Assembly (NCBI RefSeq): GCF_003063505.1
Contig: NZ_NERW01000002.1
Span: 434,001-498,000 of the forward strand
Direction of reading: 5' to 3'
DNA length: 64,000 nt
From: Limnohabitans sp. T6-20
Lineage (GTDB): Bacteria > Pseudomonadota > Gammaproteobacteria > Burkholderiales > Burkholderiaceae_C
Below the pieces are notes generated by a model that did no database searches, was not told where the DNA came from, and saw only the letters and a list, made by a program, of their open reading frames with translations. Both the position numbers and the translations under genes were made by a program. Positions 1 through 12,096 of this stretch are shown piece after piece. Every line of letters starts with the position of its first letter. Position 1 is the stretch's first letter.

Positions 1-21
1 ATCAGACTGGGCATCGCCCAC

Positions 22-49
22 AAAAAAACCCGCCTCGGCGGGTTTTTTT
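22..49. terminator. Bidirectional Rho-independent terminator
   Basis: The stem ACCCGCC/GGCGGGT with a two-base loop is flanked by an A-run on the left and seven T on the right, so it can terminate transcription in both directions. It sits just past the stop codon of the leftward SPFH gene and would also end a gene entering from the left of the window. Confidence 0.85.
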
Positions 50-76
50 GTGTCAGCGCGTCAGTGCGCCGTGGAT

Positions 77-997
77 TCAGTGGCCTGCTTGCTTGCCCAC
101 GCCCACCATCTGCATGGCCGAAGCGATCAGGCCCGACACCTCGGTCATGTTGCCGGGCACGATCAGCGTGGTTTTGGCGTCTTGCGCCACCTTGCCGTAG
201 GCTTGTACCGCTTGTTCGGCGACTTTCAGCTGTACGGCTTGTTCGCCACCGGGCTGGCGTATGGCCGTGGCAATCCGTTCAATGGCTTGCGCAGTGGCGT
301 TGGCCATTTCCATGATGGCAGCGGCATCGCCTTGCGCCTTGTTGATGGCGGCCTGTTTTTCGCCTTCAGAGCGGGCGATGAAGGCTTCGCGCTCGCCTGT
401 GGCGATGTTGATCTGCTCCTGACGGCGACCTTCGGATGCCGCAATCAGGGCCCGTTTTTCGCGCTCAGCGGTGATCTGCGACTGCATGGCATGCAGAATT
501 TCGTTCGGGGGCGTCAGGTCCTTGATTTCGTAGCGCAGCACTTTGACCCCCCAGTTCAGGGCCGCCTCGTCGATGGCCGCAACCACCTGCGCGTTGATGA
601 TGTCGCGCTCTTCAAAGGTCTTGTCCAGTTCCAGCTTGCCGATCACGCTGCGCAGGCTGGTTTGCGCCAGCTGCGTGACGGCCGTGATGTAGTTCGAGGA
701 CCCATAGCTGGCCAGTTTCGGGTCGGTCACCTGAAAGTACAGGATGCCGTCGACCTGCAATTGCGTGTTGTCACGCGTGATGCAAATCTGGCTGGGCACA
801 TCCAGTGGAATTTCTTTGAGGCTGTGCTTCTGGATCACGTTGTCTACAAACGGCACCACAAAGTTCAGGCCGGGGGTGAGGCTGGCGTGGTATTTGCCCA
901 AACGCTCCACGACCCAAGCGTGCTGCTGCGGCACCACCTTGACCGTTTTGATGACGAACAAGACGGCAATGACCAGAAAAAGAATGGCGATTTCCAT
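77..997 (-). CDS. qmcA: SPFH/Band-7 membrane protein (QmcA/paraslipin-like)
   Basis: This 306-residue protein has one N-terminal membrane segment (about residues 3-17) and then an SPFH/Band-7 domain (VVPQQHAWVVERLGKY, then PGLNFVVPFVD). The domain is followed by a long Ala/Glu/Arg-rich helix with AEREKRA and EGRRQEQI segments, typical of stomatin oligomerisation. The length matches E. coli QmcA (about 305 aa). Family members scaffold membrane microdomains and often modulate membrane proteases; the client here is unknown. The start is supported by AGGGAG upstream on the minus strand. It lies 28 bp after an NfeD-like gene, the usual partner of this family, so the two probably form an operon. 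The qmcA assignment is by similarity only; hflK/hflC are less likely because the gene is single and paired with NfeD. Confidence 0.88.
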   Translation of the reverse strand: MEIAILFLVIAVLFVIKTVKVVPQQHAWVVERLGKYHASLTPGLNFVVPFVDNVIQKHSLKEIPLDVPSQICITRDNTQLQVDGILYFQVTDPKLASYGSSNYITAVTQLAQTSLRSVIGKLELDKTFEERDIINAQVVAAIDEAALNWGVKVLRYEIKDLTPPNEILHAMQSQITAEREKRALIAASEGRRQEQINIATGEREAFIARSEGEKQAAINKAQGDAAAIMEMANATAQAIERIATAIRQPGGEQAVQLKVAEQAVQAYGKVAQDAKTTLIVPGNMTEVSGLIASAMQMVGVGKQAGH

Positions 998-1025
998 GTG
1001 AAGACTCCCTTTTTAAAAATGATGC

Positions 1026-1439
1026 TCAGATTTTTTCAAGCACCAGGCGGCTGCCTTGAATGCCTTGTATGCGGTGTGTACCGGGTGACGGTGTGTGAGC
1101 CGATGTGCAAACGGCTGTCCAGTTGGCCCCCCGGTGTTTGACCTGTGCAGTGCCGTTGGCATCCCAGGCGATCACTTCGACGGTTTCGCCGATGTCCAGG
1201 TGCAGCTCGGTCGGCACTTGAGCCTCGCGGCGCAGGCTTTTTTGCCGCCACAAGACGACCGCTGAGCCGCCAATCAGCGCCGCCGTCACCAGTTGGACGT
1301 TCAGCCCCATCCCCAAGTGGGCAGCCACCGCAGCTGCGGTGGCACCCATGGCCAGCATCAGCAAATAGAAGGTGCCGCTCATCAGCTCAGCGGCGACCAG
1401 CCCGCCTGTCACCAGCCACCAAATGCTTGTGTCGTTCAT
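1026..1439 (-). CDS. NfeD-like membrane protein
   Basis: This is a short (137 aa) NfeD-family protein without the long N-terminal protease domain of NfeD1b. Two hydrophobic stretches (WWLVTGGLVAAELMSGTFYLL and an Ala-rich LVTAALIGGSAVVLW segment) precede a C-terminal OB-fold-like beta domain (IGETVEVIAWDANGTAQVKHRG, GTHRIQGIQGSRLVLEKI). I chose the ATG at 1439 because GGGGAG lies just upstream on the minus strand; a further in-frame extension to 1490 has no such support. It is transcribed leftward ahead of the SPFH gene, the standard NfeD/stomatin pairing. It probably acts with that protein in inner-membrane quality control. Confidence 0.85.
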   Translation of the reverse strand: MNDTSIWWLVTGGLVAAELMSGTFYLLMLAMGATAAAVAAHLGMGLNVQLVTAALIGGSAVVLWRQKSLRREAQVPTELHLDIGETVEVIAWDANGTAQVKHRGANWTAVCTSAHTPSPGTHRIQGIQGSRLVLEKI

Positions 1440-1536
1440 GCGTTCTCCCCGTTGTTGAATCTGTCCATGCGACATGCTACCTTTTTGCAAAGGACCTGAC
1501 CTGCATGGACGCGCTTGGGCAAGGATAATCAGGCCT

Positions 1537-2538
1537 ATGCAATTCCCCGATACTCAACGCTGGCGCCTGTCCGTTGCGCCCATGATGGACTGGTCAGATA
1601 GACATTGCAGGTTTCTTCATCGCCTGCTGACCCGCCACACCTTGCTCTACACCGAGATGGTGACCACGGGTGCTTTGCGCCACGGCAGTGTGCAGCGGCA
1701 CCTGCGCTTCAACGCCGAAGAACACCCCGTGGCCCTGCAGCTGGGCGGCAGCGATGCGGCCGATTTGGCCCATGCCGCCAAGCTGGGGCAAGAGTGGGGT
1801 TACGACGAAATCAACCTGAACTGCGGCTGCCCCAGCGACCGCGTGCAGCGGGGCGTATTTGGCGCTTGCCTCATGAACGAGCCGCCCACCGTGGCCGATG
1901 GCGTCAAAGCCATGCTCGATGTGGTGGATGTGCCGGTGACGGTGAAGCACCGCATTGGCATCGACCGGATTGAAAGCTACGACTTCGTGCGCGATTTTGT
2001 GGGCACCGTCAGCGATGCCGGTTGCAAGGTGTTCATCGTGCACGCCCGCAATGCCTGGCTGGATGGTCTTTCTCCTAAAGAAAACCGCGAAATCCCGCCG
2101 CTGCGTTACGAATTGGCCTACCAGCTGAAGAAAGATTTTCCGGGGCTGGTGATTGCCGTGAACGGGGGCATCAAAACCAACGAAGAAATCGCCAGCCATT
2201 TGCAGCATGCAGACGGCGTGATGATCGGGCGCGAGGCTTATTACAACCCCTGGCTGCTTAGCACCTGGGATGCGGCCTTTTACGGTGAAGCCCAAGCCGA
2301 GATGTCCCGCGAAGCGGTGGAGGAGGCGATGGTGGCCTACATGGAACGCGCTTTTGCCGAAGATGGCTGTCCTTGGTACGCGATTGCGCGTCACATGCTG
2401 GGGCTTTACCACGGGCAACGTGGCGGACGTTTGTGGCGTCAAGTCTGGAGTGACCACAAACTCAAACCTTTGCCGCCGCGCGAAGTCTGGCAACTGGCCC
2501 GCGCCGCGCTGGCACGGGGCGCGGTGGTGAGCGACTGA
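1537..2538 (+). CDS. dusA: tRNA-dihydrouridine(20/20a) synthase DusA
   Basis: This 333-residue FMN-dependent enzyme reduces U20/U20a in the tRNA D-loop. It shows the Dus signature NLNCGCPSDRVQ with the catalytic Cys in the following GVFGACLM segment. It also has the DusA N-terminus (SVAPMMDWSDRHCR), the FMN/phosphate-binding AVNGGI and DGVMIGREAYYNPW motifs, and a C-terminal helical tRNA-binding region (HMLGLYHGQRGGR). The start at 1537 gives the normal family N-terminus. The longer in-frame extension to 1474 has no family character. AAGGA lies 11 bases upstream of the ATG. The gene is divergent from nfeD with about 100 bp between them. Confidence 0.95.
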   Translation: MQFPDTQRWRLSVAPMMDWSDRHCRFLHRLLTRHTLLYTEMVTTGALRHGSVQRHLRFNAEEHPVALQLGGSDAADLAHAAKLGQEWGYDEINLNCGCPSDRVQRGVFGACLMNEPPTVADGVKAMLDVVDVPVTVKHRIGIDRIESYDFVRDFVGTVSDAGCKVFIVHARNAWLDGLSPKENREIPPLRYELAYQLKKDFPGLVIAVNGGIKTNEEIASHLQHADGVMIGREAYYNPWLLSTWDAAFYGEAQAEMSREAVEEAMVAYMERAFAEDGCPWYAIARHMLGLYHGQRGGRLWRQVWSDHKLKPLPPREVWQLARAALARGAVVSD

Positions 2539-2574
2539 GCTGCCACTGCTGGCCGCCAGACCACGCCCAGTGTT

Positions 2575-3063
2575 TCAGCCGGGCATGGCCTGGAGGGCAG
2601 AAAAATAAACGGTTCCTCGGGTCTCGGCAAATAGATCCAGCGTCAGCGTCAACGCGGCCTGCAAGACCAAGCCAACACCGATACCTGTTGCCAGGTCGTT
2701 GCGCTGTAAAAACGCAACCATGCCCAGCCCGACGATCAGCAGCAGCATTTCGACCCCCTTGTAGATCGAAAAGTTTTTCATAACCGTCTGCATTCGGCGG
2801 GTTTCTTGGGCCTTCAGTGCCGCAGGCTCAAGCTGCAGTTGAGCGCTCAGCGTGGCGAGCTGGGTGTCGGTCCGCAGGTAAATCGACACCCCCACCACCA
2901 TTTGCATCAGCGCAATGAGCACCAACGGGTAGGCTATGGATTTGAGTCGATGACCGTTCATCCAGAGCCATGCGCTGAAGCCGATCGCCAACAGGCCCAA
3001 GGTGATGAAAATCACGCTTTCTTGCTTTTCTGCGCTGAAGTAGCTGCTCATGGGGTAGATCAT
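2575..3063 (-). CDS. Small integral membrane protein of unknown function
   Basis: I do not recognise this 162-residue protein. It has about four hydrophobic segments, including VIFITLGLLAIGFSAWLW, PLVLIALMQMVVGVSIYL, GVEMLLLIVGLGMVAFL and GVGLVLQAALTLTLDLF. A charged linker rich in Gln, Glu and Lys lies between segments two and three. It starts 10 bp after the stop of the SDR gene and reads in the same direction, so the pair is very likely one transcript under the MerR-type operator at 3913-3934. Its job is probably connected to whatever that regulator senses. A second in-frame ATG four codons in has no better ribosome-binding site. Confidence 0.7.
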   Translation of the reverse strand: MIYPMSSYFSAEKQESVIFITLGLLAIGFSAWLWMNGHRLKSIAYPLVLIALMQMVVGVSIYLRTDTQLATLSAQLQLEPAALKAQETRRMQTVMKNFSIYKGVEMLLLIVGLGMVAFLQRNDLATGIGVGLVLQAALTLTLDLFAETRGTVYFSALQAMPG

Positions 3064-3073
3064 GGTGCTGTTC

Positions 3074-3871
3074 TCACGCGAGGGGGCGGGTCAAAATTTT
3101 CACCACCTTGGTGGCCAGGTTGCGCGGCGTGAAGCGCATGCTTTGCGCCATGGCCCAGTTCATGAAGCCCGGTATATACACCCGCTGCCCGCGCTGCATG
3201 GCGCGGTAGCCCAAGGCGGCCACCTCTTGTGATGTGGGCAGCTTCTTGCCTTTGATCAGGGCCGAGTTGCCCAGCTGGGCCTTGTCCTGAAAACCCGAGG
3301 CCGTGGGGCCGGGGCACAGCGCGGTCACCGTGACGCCGGTGTCTTCCAGCTCGGATGCCAGGGCCTCTGAGAAGCTCAATACAAATGCTTTGGTGGCGTA
3401 GTAAACCGCCATATAGGGCCCAGGCTGAAAGGCCGCCGTGGACGCCGTGTTCAAAATCTTGCCGCGTGTTGCCAGCAAATCCGGCAAAAACAGCTTGCTC
3501 AACACCACCACCGCATTCATGTTCAGTTGCATCATGGCCAGTTCCGACGGCAGCGCCGTGTCCTTGAACTCGCCAAATGCGCCGTAGCCTGCGTTGTTGA
3601 CCAAGGCACTCAAGACGATGCCTCGCGCCTGCATGTCAGCGTGCAGCTGCATTGCACCCGCATCGGTTTCGAGGTCTGCACCGATGACGGTGACCTGCAC
3701 CTTGAACTGCTTTTGCAGATCATGGGCCAGGGCCTGCATTTTGGCCACGCTGCGGGCGGCCAGTACCAGCTGGTAGCCGTCTTGCGCAAAGTGATGGGCC
3801 AGCGCTTGGCCGATGCCTGAAGAGGCTCCGGTGATCAGCGCTGTTTTGTGGGGTGTGGGGTGCATGGTCAT
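3074..3871 (-). CDS. SDR-family NAD(P)-dependent oxidoreductase
   Basis: This is a classical 265-residue short-chain dehydrogenase/reductase of the DltE/YqjQ type (COG0300-like). The cofactor glycine motif TGASSGIG is at residues 14-21 and the structural NNAG at 92-95. The catalytic triad reads Ser144, Tyr157 and Lys161 (YYATK). The C-terminal part (PRNLATKVVKIL) resembles the membrane-associated tail common in this subgroup. The substrate cannot be read from sequence. The gene is divergent from a MerR regulator. It has its own promoter with a 20-bp spacer and a copy of that regulator's probable operator, so it is a likely MerR-activated target. An ATG two codons downstream (3865) is an alternative start. 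Confidence 0.9.
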   Translation of the reverse strand: MTMHPTPHKTALITGASSGIGQALAHHFAQDGYQLVLAARSVAKMQALAHDLQKQFKVQVTVIGADLETDAGAMQLHADMQARGIVLSALVNNAGYGAFGEFKDTALPSELAMMQLNMNAVVVLSKLFLPDLLATRGKILNTASTAAFQPGPYMAVYYATKAFVLSFSEALASELEDTGVTVTALCPGPTASGFQDKAQLGNSALIKGKKLPTSQEVAALGYRAMQRGQRVYIPGFMNWAMAQSMRFTPRNLATKVVKILTRPLA

Positions 3872-3905
3872 GGTGAATTACCGGGTTGTGGTTGTCAAAG
3901 AACGC

Positions 3906-3937
3906 ATTGAAAACCCGGCACCTTGCTGCCATGTCAA
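3906..3937 (-). promoter_or_regulatory. MerR-type promoter/operator for the SDR operon
   Basis: Read leftward, the -35 TTGACA (3937-3932) and -10 TTCAAT (3911-3906) are separated by 20 bp, longer than the sigma70 optimum, as is typical of MerR-activated promoters. The spacer holds ACATGG-N6-GGTG-CCGGGT (3934-3913), an imperfect dyad. It matches the operator in the merR promoter (3974-3995) in layout and in most bases. Confidence 0.7.
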
Positions 3938-3970
3938 GCGTTTTTTTTGACAAAGGCCATTCAAAATGTC

Positions 3971-4002
3971 TTGACCTGGTCCTGTGGTGCCAGGTTTAGG
4001 AT
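3971..4002 (+). promoter_or_regulatory. MerR-type promoter/operator for merR (20-bp spacer)
   Basis: The -35 TTGACC (3971-3976) and -10 TAGGAT (3997-4002) are 20 bp apart. The spacer carries a perfect 6+6 dyad, ACCTGG (3974-3979) and CCAGGT (3990-3995), with a 10-bp centre. This is the classical geometry bound by MerR dimers, which underwind the long spacer. Transcription should begin near 4009, only a few bases before the ATG. Confidence 0.75.
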
Positions 4003-4014
4003 GGGCTCAAACCC

Positions 4015-4476
4015 ATGAAAACGCACACCACCGCCCATCCTTTCAAGACCTTGCAGACCACCAGCGCCTTGTGCCAATCAGCGGGCGTGACGCGTGGCCA
4101 ATTGCGCTTGTATGAGGATGCGGGCTTGATTGCGCCCCACAGCCGAACCGAAGCCGGTTATCGCCAATACGGCAGTGACACGCTGGACCGGCTCAAGGCC
4201 ATCCGGCATCTGAAAAGTCTTGGCTTCACCCTGGCCGAGATTGGGCTGCTGCTCCTCGAACGTGATCACGGCGCACTGGATGCGCCAGCGATAGAGCAAT
4301 TGGCCGGTGCCGTTGTGGCCAAAATCGATGAGCGCATGGCCGCACTGCAAGTCATTCGCGGCTACGTGGCACCCGTTGCCTTGGGCGATATGCGTGTGCT
4401 GCAGGACGAAGATTGCAACTTTGTCCTGGCATTCCTGAGCGCCTTGTCCGCAGACTCCGCCAAGCGGCGCGCCTGA
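4015..4476 (+). CDS. MerR-family transcriptional regulator
   Basis: This 153-residue regulator has the N-terminal MerR winged HTH (SAGVTRGQLRLYEDAGLIAPHSRTEAGYRQYGSDTLDRL, about residues 21-60) and the LKSLGFTLAEIGLLL recognition segment. A dimerisation helix and a short effector region follow. The C-terminal region has only one Cys (EDCNF), so it lacks the paired-Cys metal site of MerR/CueR or the SoxR cluster. The ligand is unknown and may be organic. It is divergent from the SDR/membrane operon, and both promoters carry the same probable operator, so it likely autoregulates and activates that operon. The predicted transcript start (about 4009) leaves almost no leader, so translation may be near-leaderless. 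Confidence 0.9.
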   Translation: MKTHTTAHPFKTLQTTSALCQSAGVTRGQLRLYEDAGLIAPHSRTEAGYRQYGSDTLDRLKAIRHLKSLGFTLAEIGLLLLERDHGALDAPAIEQLAGAVVAKIDERMAALQVIRGYVAPVALGDMRVLQDEDCNFVLAFLSALSADSAKRRA

Positions 4477-4498
4477 GCCTTGACGCGGCGCTGACCGC

Positions 4499-5134
4499 TT
4501 ATTGCGCGGCCTGCAAGCCGTTCATGAAGTGCGCGGACATGCGCTCGGCGGCCACTTCGGGTTGGCGTGCGACCAACGCATGAACGATCTCGCGGTGCTC
4601 GGCCAAAGATTGCTCAATGCGGCCCTCTTTAAACAGGGAGCTGTGCCGGTTGAGCTTCATCACTTTGCGCAAATCGGCCACCATTTGGTCGCGCCAACGG
4701 TTATCGGCCAGCTCCAAAAGCAGCATGTGGAAGGCCTCGTTGATTTCAAAGAAGCGATCCCGGTCGTCCGTGGCCTGTTCCAGGTCTTGCTGCAAGGACT
4801 CGATTTGCTGGATTTGTGCGGCACTGGCGTTTTGGGCCACCACACGGGCGGCATCCGATTCGAGCAGGGCCAGCAGGTGGTACACGTCGCGCAGGTCTTT
4901 TTCGCTGACTTCGGTGACATAAGCACCCCGGCGAACCTTCATCGTCACCAGCCCTTCGGCGGCCAGCACTTTGAGGGCTTCGCGCAAGGGGGTGCGGCTG
5001 ATGCCCAGGGCCTCGGCAATGCGCAATTCGTCGATCCAGCTGCCCGGTTCCAGCTCGCGCGCAAAAATCCGCTGTCGCAGGAGTTCAGCAACTTCTTCGT
5101 ACAGAGCGCGGGGAGCAAGAGACAGAGCAGACAT
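4499..5134 (-). CDS. GntR-family (FCD/FadR-type) transcriptional regulator
   Basis: This 211-residue protein has an N-terminal GntR winged HTH (LYEEVAELLRQRI, then GSWIDELRIAEALGISRTPLREALKVLAAEGLV). The C-terminal all-helical FCD domain (about residues 80-205) contains the usual His/Asp-rich ligand pocket elements (EINEAFHMLL and AEHREIVHAL). FCD regulators usually bind small carboxylates or acyl-CoAs. Divergence from scpA, with a 127-bp shared promoter region holding two identical 12-mers, makes it the probable repressor of the propionyl-/methylmalonyl-CoA operon. The effector is inferred, not seen. It converges on merR with a 22-bp gap. Confidence 0.9.
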   Translation of the reverse strand: MSALSLAPRALYEEVAELLRQRIFARELEPGSWIDELRIAEALGISRTPLREALKVLAAEGLVTMKVRRGAYVTEVSEKDLRDVYHLLALLESDAARVVAQNASAAQIQQIESLQQDLEQATDDRDRFFEINEAFHMLLLELADNRWRDQMVADLRKVMKLNRHSSLFKEGRIEQSLAEHREIVHALVARQPEVAAERMSAHFMNGLQAAQ

Positions 5135-5141
5135 GCCCGAA

Positions 5142-5202
5142 TTGTAAGCCGGTTAGAATATTCTGCATCAATAATTATGAATCACGGTACTTGTAAGCCG
5201 GT
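5142..5202. promoter_or_regulatory. Pair of direct repeats in the GntR/scpA intergenic region
   Basis: The 12-mer TTGTAAGCCGGT occurs twice, at 5142-5153 and 5191-5202, 49 bp apart, between the divergent GntR gene and scpA. An AT-rich stretch lies between the copies. Exact duplication in a short regulatory region suggests operators for the neighbouring FCD regulator, though the sequence is not a recognised FadR palindrome. Confidence 0.45.
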
Positions 5203-5261
5203 AGGCAGCCTGCAGCTGCCAAAATCCCAGCAAGTCACTTTTGTCTCGAAAGCACCGCGCC

Positions 5262-7435
<2,174 letters not shown>

Positions 7436-7439
<4 letters not shown>

Positions 7440-8467
7440 ACCCTGCGCAGTTGCTTGACGGCCTGTTGCACGGCAACGCTGCGGTGCAGCGCCGCGCCAT
7501 GGCCAAAGCCATCACGCTGCTCGAATCCAAGCGTGCGGACCACCGTGCGCTGGCCGACGAGCTGCTCACGGCCATGCTGCCGCACACCGGAAAGTCTTTC
7601 CGGCTGGGCATCAGCGGTGTGCCGGGCGTGGGCAAGTCCACTTTCATTGAAGCGCTGGGGTTGTACCTGATCGGCCAAGGCCACCGCGTGGCAGTGTTGG
7701 CGGTGGACCCGTCGAGCACGGTGTCGGGCGGTTCGATTCTGGGCGATAAAACACGCATGGAACACCTGAGTGTTCACGAGCAGGCCTACATCCGGCCCAG
7801 CCCCTCAAGCGGCACTTTGGGCGGTGTGGCCGAGAAAACCCGCGAATCCATGCTGGTGTGCGAAGCCGCTGGCTACGACGTGGTGATCGTCGAGACGGTG
7901 GGCGTGGGCCAAAGCGAAACCGCTGTGGCCAACATGACCGATATGTTTGTGCTGATGCAGCTGCCCAATGCGGGCGACGATTTGCAGGCCATCAAAAAAG
8001 GCGTGATGGAGATCGCCGATCTGGTGGTCATCAACAAGGCCGACATCGACGCCATCGCGGCCACCCGTGCTGAGCTTCAAATCACCAGCGCTTTGCAGCT
8101 CTTGGGCATGCATGGTGGTTCGGGCCATGCCCATGCAGACGCCACGCTGTGGCACCCCAAGGTGGTGCAGCTCAGTGCTTTGCTGGGGCAAGGTGTGGAC
8201 AGCTTTTGGGCCGCCGTCAGCGAATTCAAGTCGCTGCAAACCCGCAACGGCCGATGGGCCAGTCGCCGACAGCACCAGGCCCTGTCCTGGATGTGGGAGC
8301 GCATCGACGCAGGCCTCAAACACAATTTTCGATCACAGCCGCGTGTGCAAACGCTGCTGCCCCAACTCAGCCAACAAGTCGCAGCAGGCCAATTGGCCGC
8401 CTCGACGGCTGCCCGTCAACTGCTCAGCGCTTATGAAACGAAAAGTCAAAGCGCAGGGTTAATTTGA
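7436..8467 (+). CDS. meaB: Methylmalonyl-CoA mutase-associated GTPase MeaB (G3E family)
   Basis: This 343-residue P-loop GTPase loads and protects adenosylcobalamin on methylmalonyl-CoA mutase. It shows Walker [10 protein letters not shown] (about residues 59-68), the VDPSS motif with the switch segment [11 protein letters not shown], the Walker B-like [12 protein letters not shown] and the guanine-specificity NKAD. A C-terminal helical dimerisation arm follows. It starts with GTG overlapping the mutase stop codon (GTGA), the standard coupling for this pair. Older annotations call the family ArgK. Confidence 0.96.
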
Positions 8468-8494
8468 AATCTTCCTGGAGAAAAGAGAGCCACC

Positions 8495-10027
<1,533 letters not shown>

Positions 10028-10047
10028 GCCCGAAGGAGAAGAAGAAC

Positions 10048-12096
10048 ATGTTTACCAAAATCCTGATTGCCAACCGTGGCGAAATTGCTTGCCGCGTCAT
10101 CGCTACCGCTCAAAAAATGGGCATCCAAACCGTGGCGGTTTACTCTGAAGCCGACAAAGAAGCCCGCCATGTGATGCTGGCCGACGAGGCGGTGTTGATT
10201 GGCCCAGCGGCTTCGCGTGAGTCGTACCTGGTGGCCGACAAAATCATTGCCGCCGCCAAAGCCACCGGCGCACAAGCCATTCACCCCGGTTACGGTTTCC
10301 TGAGCGAAAACGCCGAGTTCTCCAAGCGCTGCGAAGACGAAGGCATTGCCTTCATCGGTCCACGCCACTTCTCGATTGCCGCCATGGGCGACAAGATCGA
10401 GTCCAAAAAGCTGGCCGGCGCTGCGGGCGTGAACTGCATTCCCGGTGTCAACGACGCGATTGAGACCGCTGAAAAAGCGGTCGAGATTGCCAAGGGCATT
10501 GGTTACCCGGTGATGATCAAGGCATCCGCCGGCGGCGGCGGTAAGGGCCTGCGTGTGGCGTTCAACGACAAGGAAGCCCTGGAAGGTTTCACGTCTTGCC
10601 GCAACGAAGCGCGCAACAGCTTTGGCGATGATCGCGTCTTCATCGAGAAGTTCGTCGAAGAGCCTCGCCACATCGAAATCCAGGTGCTGGGCGACAGCCA
10701 CGGCAATGTGATTTATTTGAACGAACGCGAGTGCTCGATCCAGCGCCGTCACCAAAAGGTGATTGAAGAGGCACCATCGCCTTTCATCTCGGAGGCCACC
10801 CGCAAGGCCATGGGCGAGCAAGCGGTGCAACTGGCCAAGGCGGTGAAATACCAGTCGGCTGGTACGGTCGAATTTGTGGTCGGCAAAGACCAGAGCTTCT
10901 ACTTCCTGGAGATGAACACCCGCTTGCAGGTGGAGCATCCCGTGACCGAAGCCATCACGGGCCTCGACTTGGTGGAGCAAATGATCCGTGTTGCGGCAGG
11001 TGAAAAACTGACGCTGACCCAAGCCGATGTGAAACGCAATGGCTGGGCGATCGAGTGCCGCATCAACGCCGAAGACCCGTTCCGCAACTTCTTGCCTTCG
11101 ACCGGTCGTTTGGTGCGTTTTCAGACACCCAAACAAACCATGTTCCAGGCCAACACGGCGGACCTGTATGGCGTGCGTGTGGACACCGGTGTGCAAGACG
11201 GTGGCGAGATCCCGATGTTCTACGACTCGATGATCGCCAAGCTGATCGTGCACGGCAAAGATCGCAACGACGCGATTGCCAAAATGCGCGAAGCCCTGAA
11301 CGGCTTTGTCATTCGCGGCATCAGCTCAAACATCCCTTTCCAGGCCGCTTTGTTGGCGCACCCCCGCTTTGTGTCGGGTGACTTCAACACGGGCTTCATT
11401 GCCGAGCAGTACAGCAAGGGCTTCCGCGCCGAAGACGTGCCGCACGACGACCACGACTTTTTGGCCGCATTGGCCGCCTTTGTGCGCCGCAAGTCTCGCG
11501 AACGCGCAGCCAACCTGAGCGGTCAGCTGCCCGGTTACGACGTCAAAATTGGCCAGGACTATGCCGTGGTCGAGTTGGGGCAGGGCGGCAACAACCGCTA
11601 TGTGTCCGTGCATGTGGCTGAGTTCGCAGGCAAGCATGGCGTGGCGCAAATCACGGTGGAAGGCAAAACCTACGCCATCGAAAGCAACTCGCGCCTGAAC
11701 GACATCCGCATCGAAGGCACTTGCAATGGCAAGCCCTTCACAGCGCAAATCGAACGTGGCACCCTGAAGAACCCGCTGGCCCTGCAAGTGCAACACAACG
11801 GCACCCGCATTGAGGCTTTGGTCATGTCGCCCCGCATGGCCGAGCTGCACAAGCTGATGCCTTACAAGGCACCGCCAGACCTGAGCCGCTTTGTGCTGTC
11901 GCCCATGCCCGGTTTGTTGGTCGAAGTTTCGGTCACGCCCGGTCAGAAGGTACAAGCCGGTGAACGCGTCGCTGTGATCGAAGCCATGAAGATGGAAAAC
12001 GTGCTGTTTGCTTCGCAAGACGGCGTGGTCAAGCAAGTGGTGGCTGCCAAAGGCGAATCGCTGACGGTGGACCAGATGATTGTGGAGTTCGAATAA
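10048..12096 (+). CDS. pccA: Propionyl-CoA carboxylase, biotin carboxylase/BCCP (alpha) subunit
   Basis: This 682-residue protein has a biotin-carboxylase N-half beginning FTKILIANRGEIACRV. It shows the ATP-grasp glycine loop KASAGGGGKGLR, the catalytic HIEIQVLGD and NERECSIQRRHQK, and EMNTRLQVEHPVTE. A middle BT-type linker follows, then a C-terminal biotinyl domain with EAMKMEN, biotinylated on Lys648. The start at 10048 gives the exact family N-terminus and has AAGGAGAAGAAG upstream. An in-frame extension into pccB is not needed. The next gene starts immediately after the stop. Confidence 0.96.
   Translation: MFTKILIANRGEIACRVIATAQKMGIQTVAVYSEADKEARHVMLADEAVLIGPAASRESYLVADKIIAAAKATGAQAIHPGYGFLSENAEFSKRCEDEGIAFIGPRHFSIAAMGDKIESKKLAGAAGVNCIPGVNDAIETAEKAVEIAKGIGYPVMIKASAGGGGKGLRVAFNDKEALEGFTSCRNEARNSFGDDRVFIEKFVEEPRHIEIQVLGDSHGNVIYLNERECSIQRRHQKVIEEAPSPFISEATRKAMGEQAVQLAKAVKYQSAGTVEFVVGKDQSFYFLEMNTRLQVEHPVTEAITGLDLVEQMIRVAAGEKLTLTQADVKRNGWAIECRINAEDPFRNFLPSTGRLVRFQTPKQTMFQANTADLYGVRVDTGVQDGGEIPMFYDSMIAKLIVHGKDRNDAIAKMREALNGFVIRGISSNIPFQAALLAHPRFVSGDFNTGFIAEQYSKGFRAEDVPHDDHDFLAALAAFVRRKSRERAANLSGQLPGYDVKIGQDYAVVELGQGGNNRYVSVHVAEFAGKHGVAQITVEGKTYAIESNSRLNDIRIEGTCNGKPFTAQIERGTLKNPLALQVQHNGTRIEALVMSPRMAELHKLMPYKAPPDLSRFVLSPMPGLLVEVSVTPGQKVQAGERVAVIEAMKMENVLFASQDGVVKQVVAAKGESLTVDQMIVEFE

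Noticed and set aside
5135..5261. Cobalamin riboswitch upstream of the B12-dependent mutase
   Set aside because: The 127-bp gap is too short and lacks the B12-box pattern; only the direct repeats stand out.
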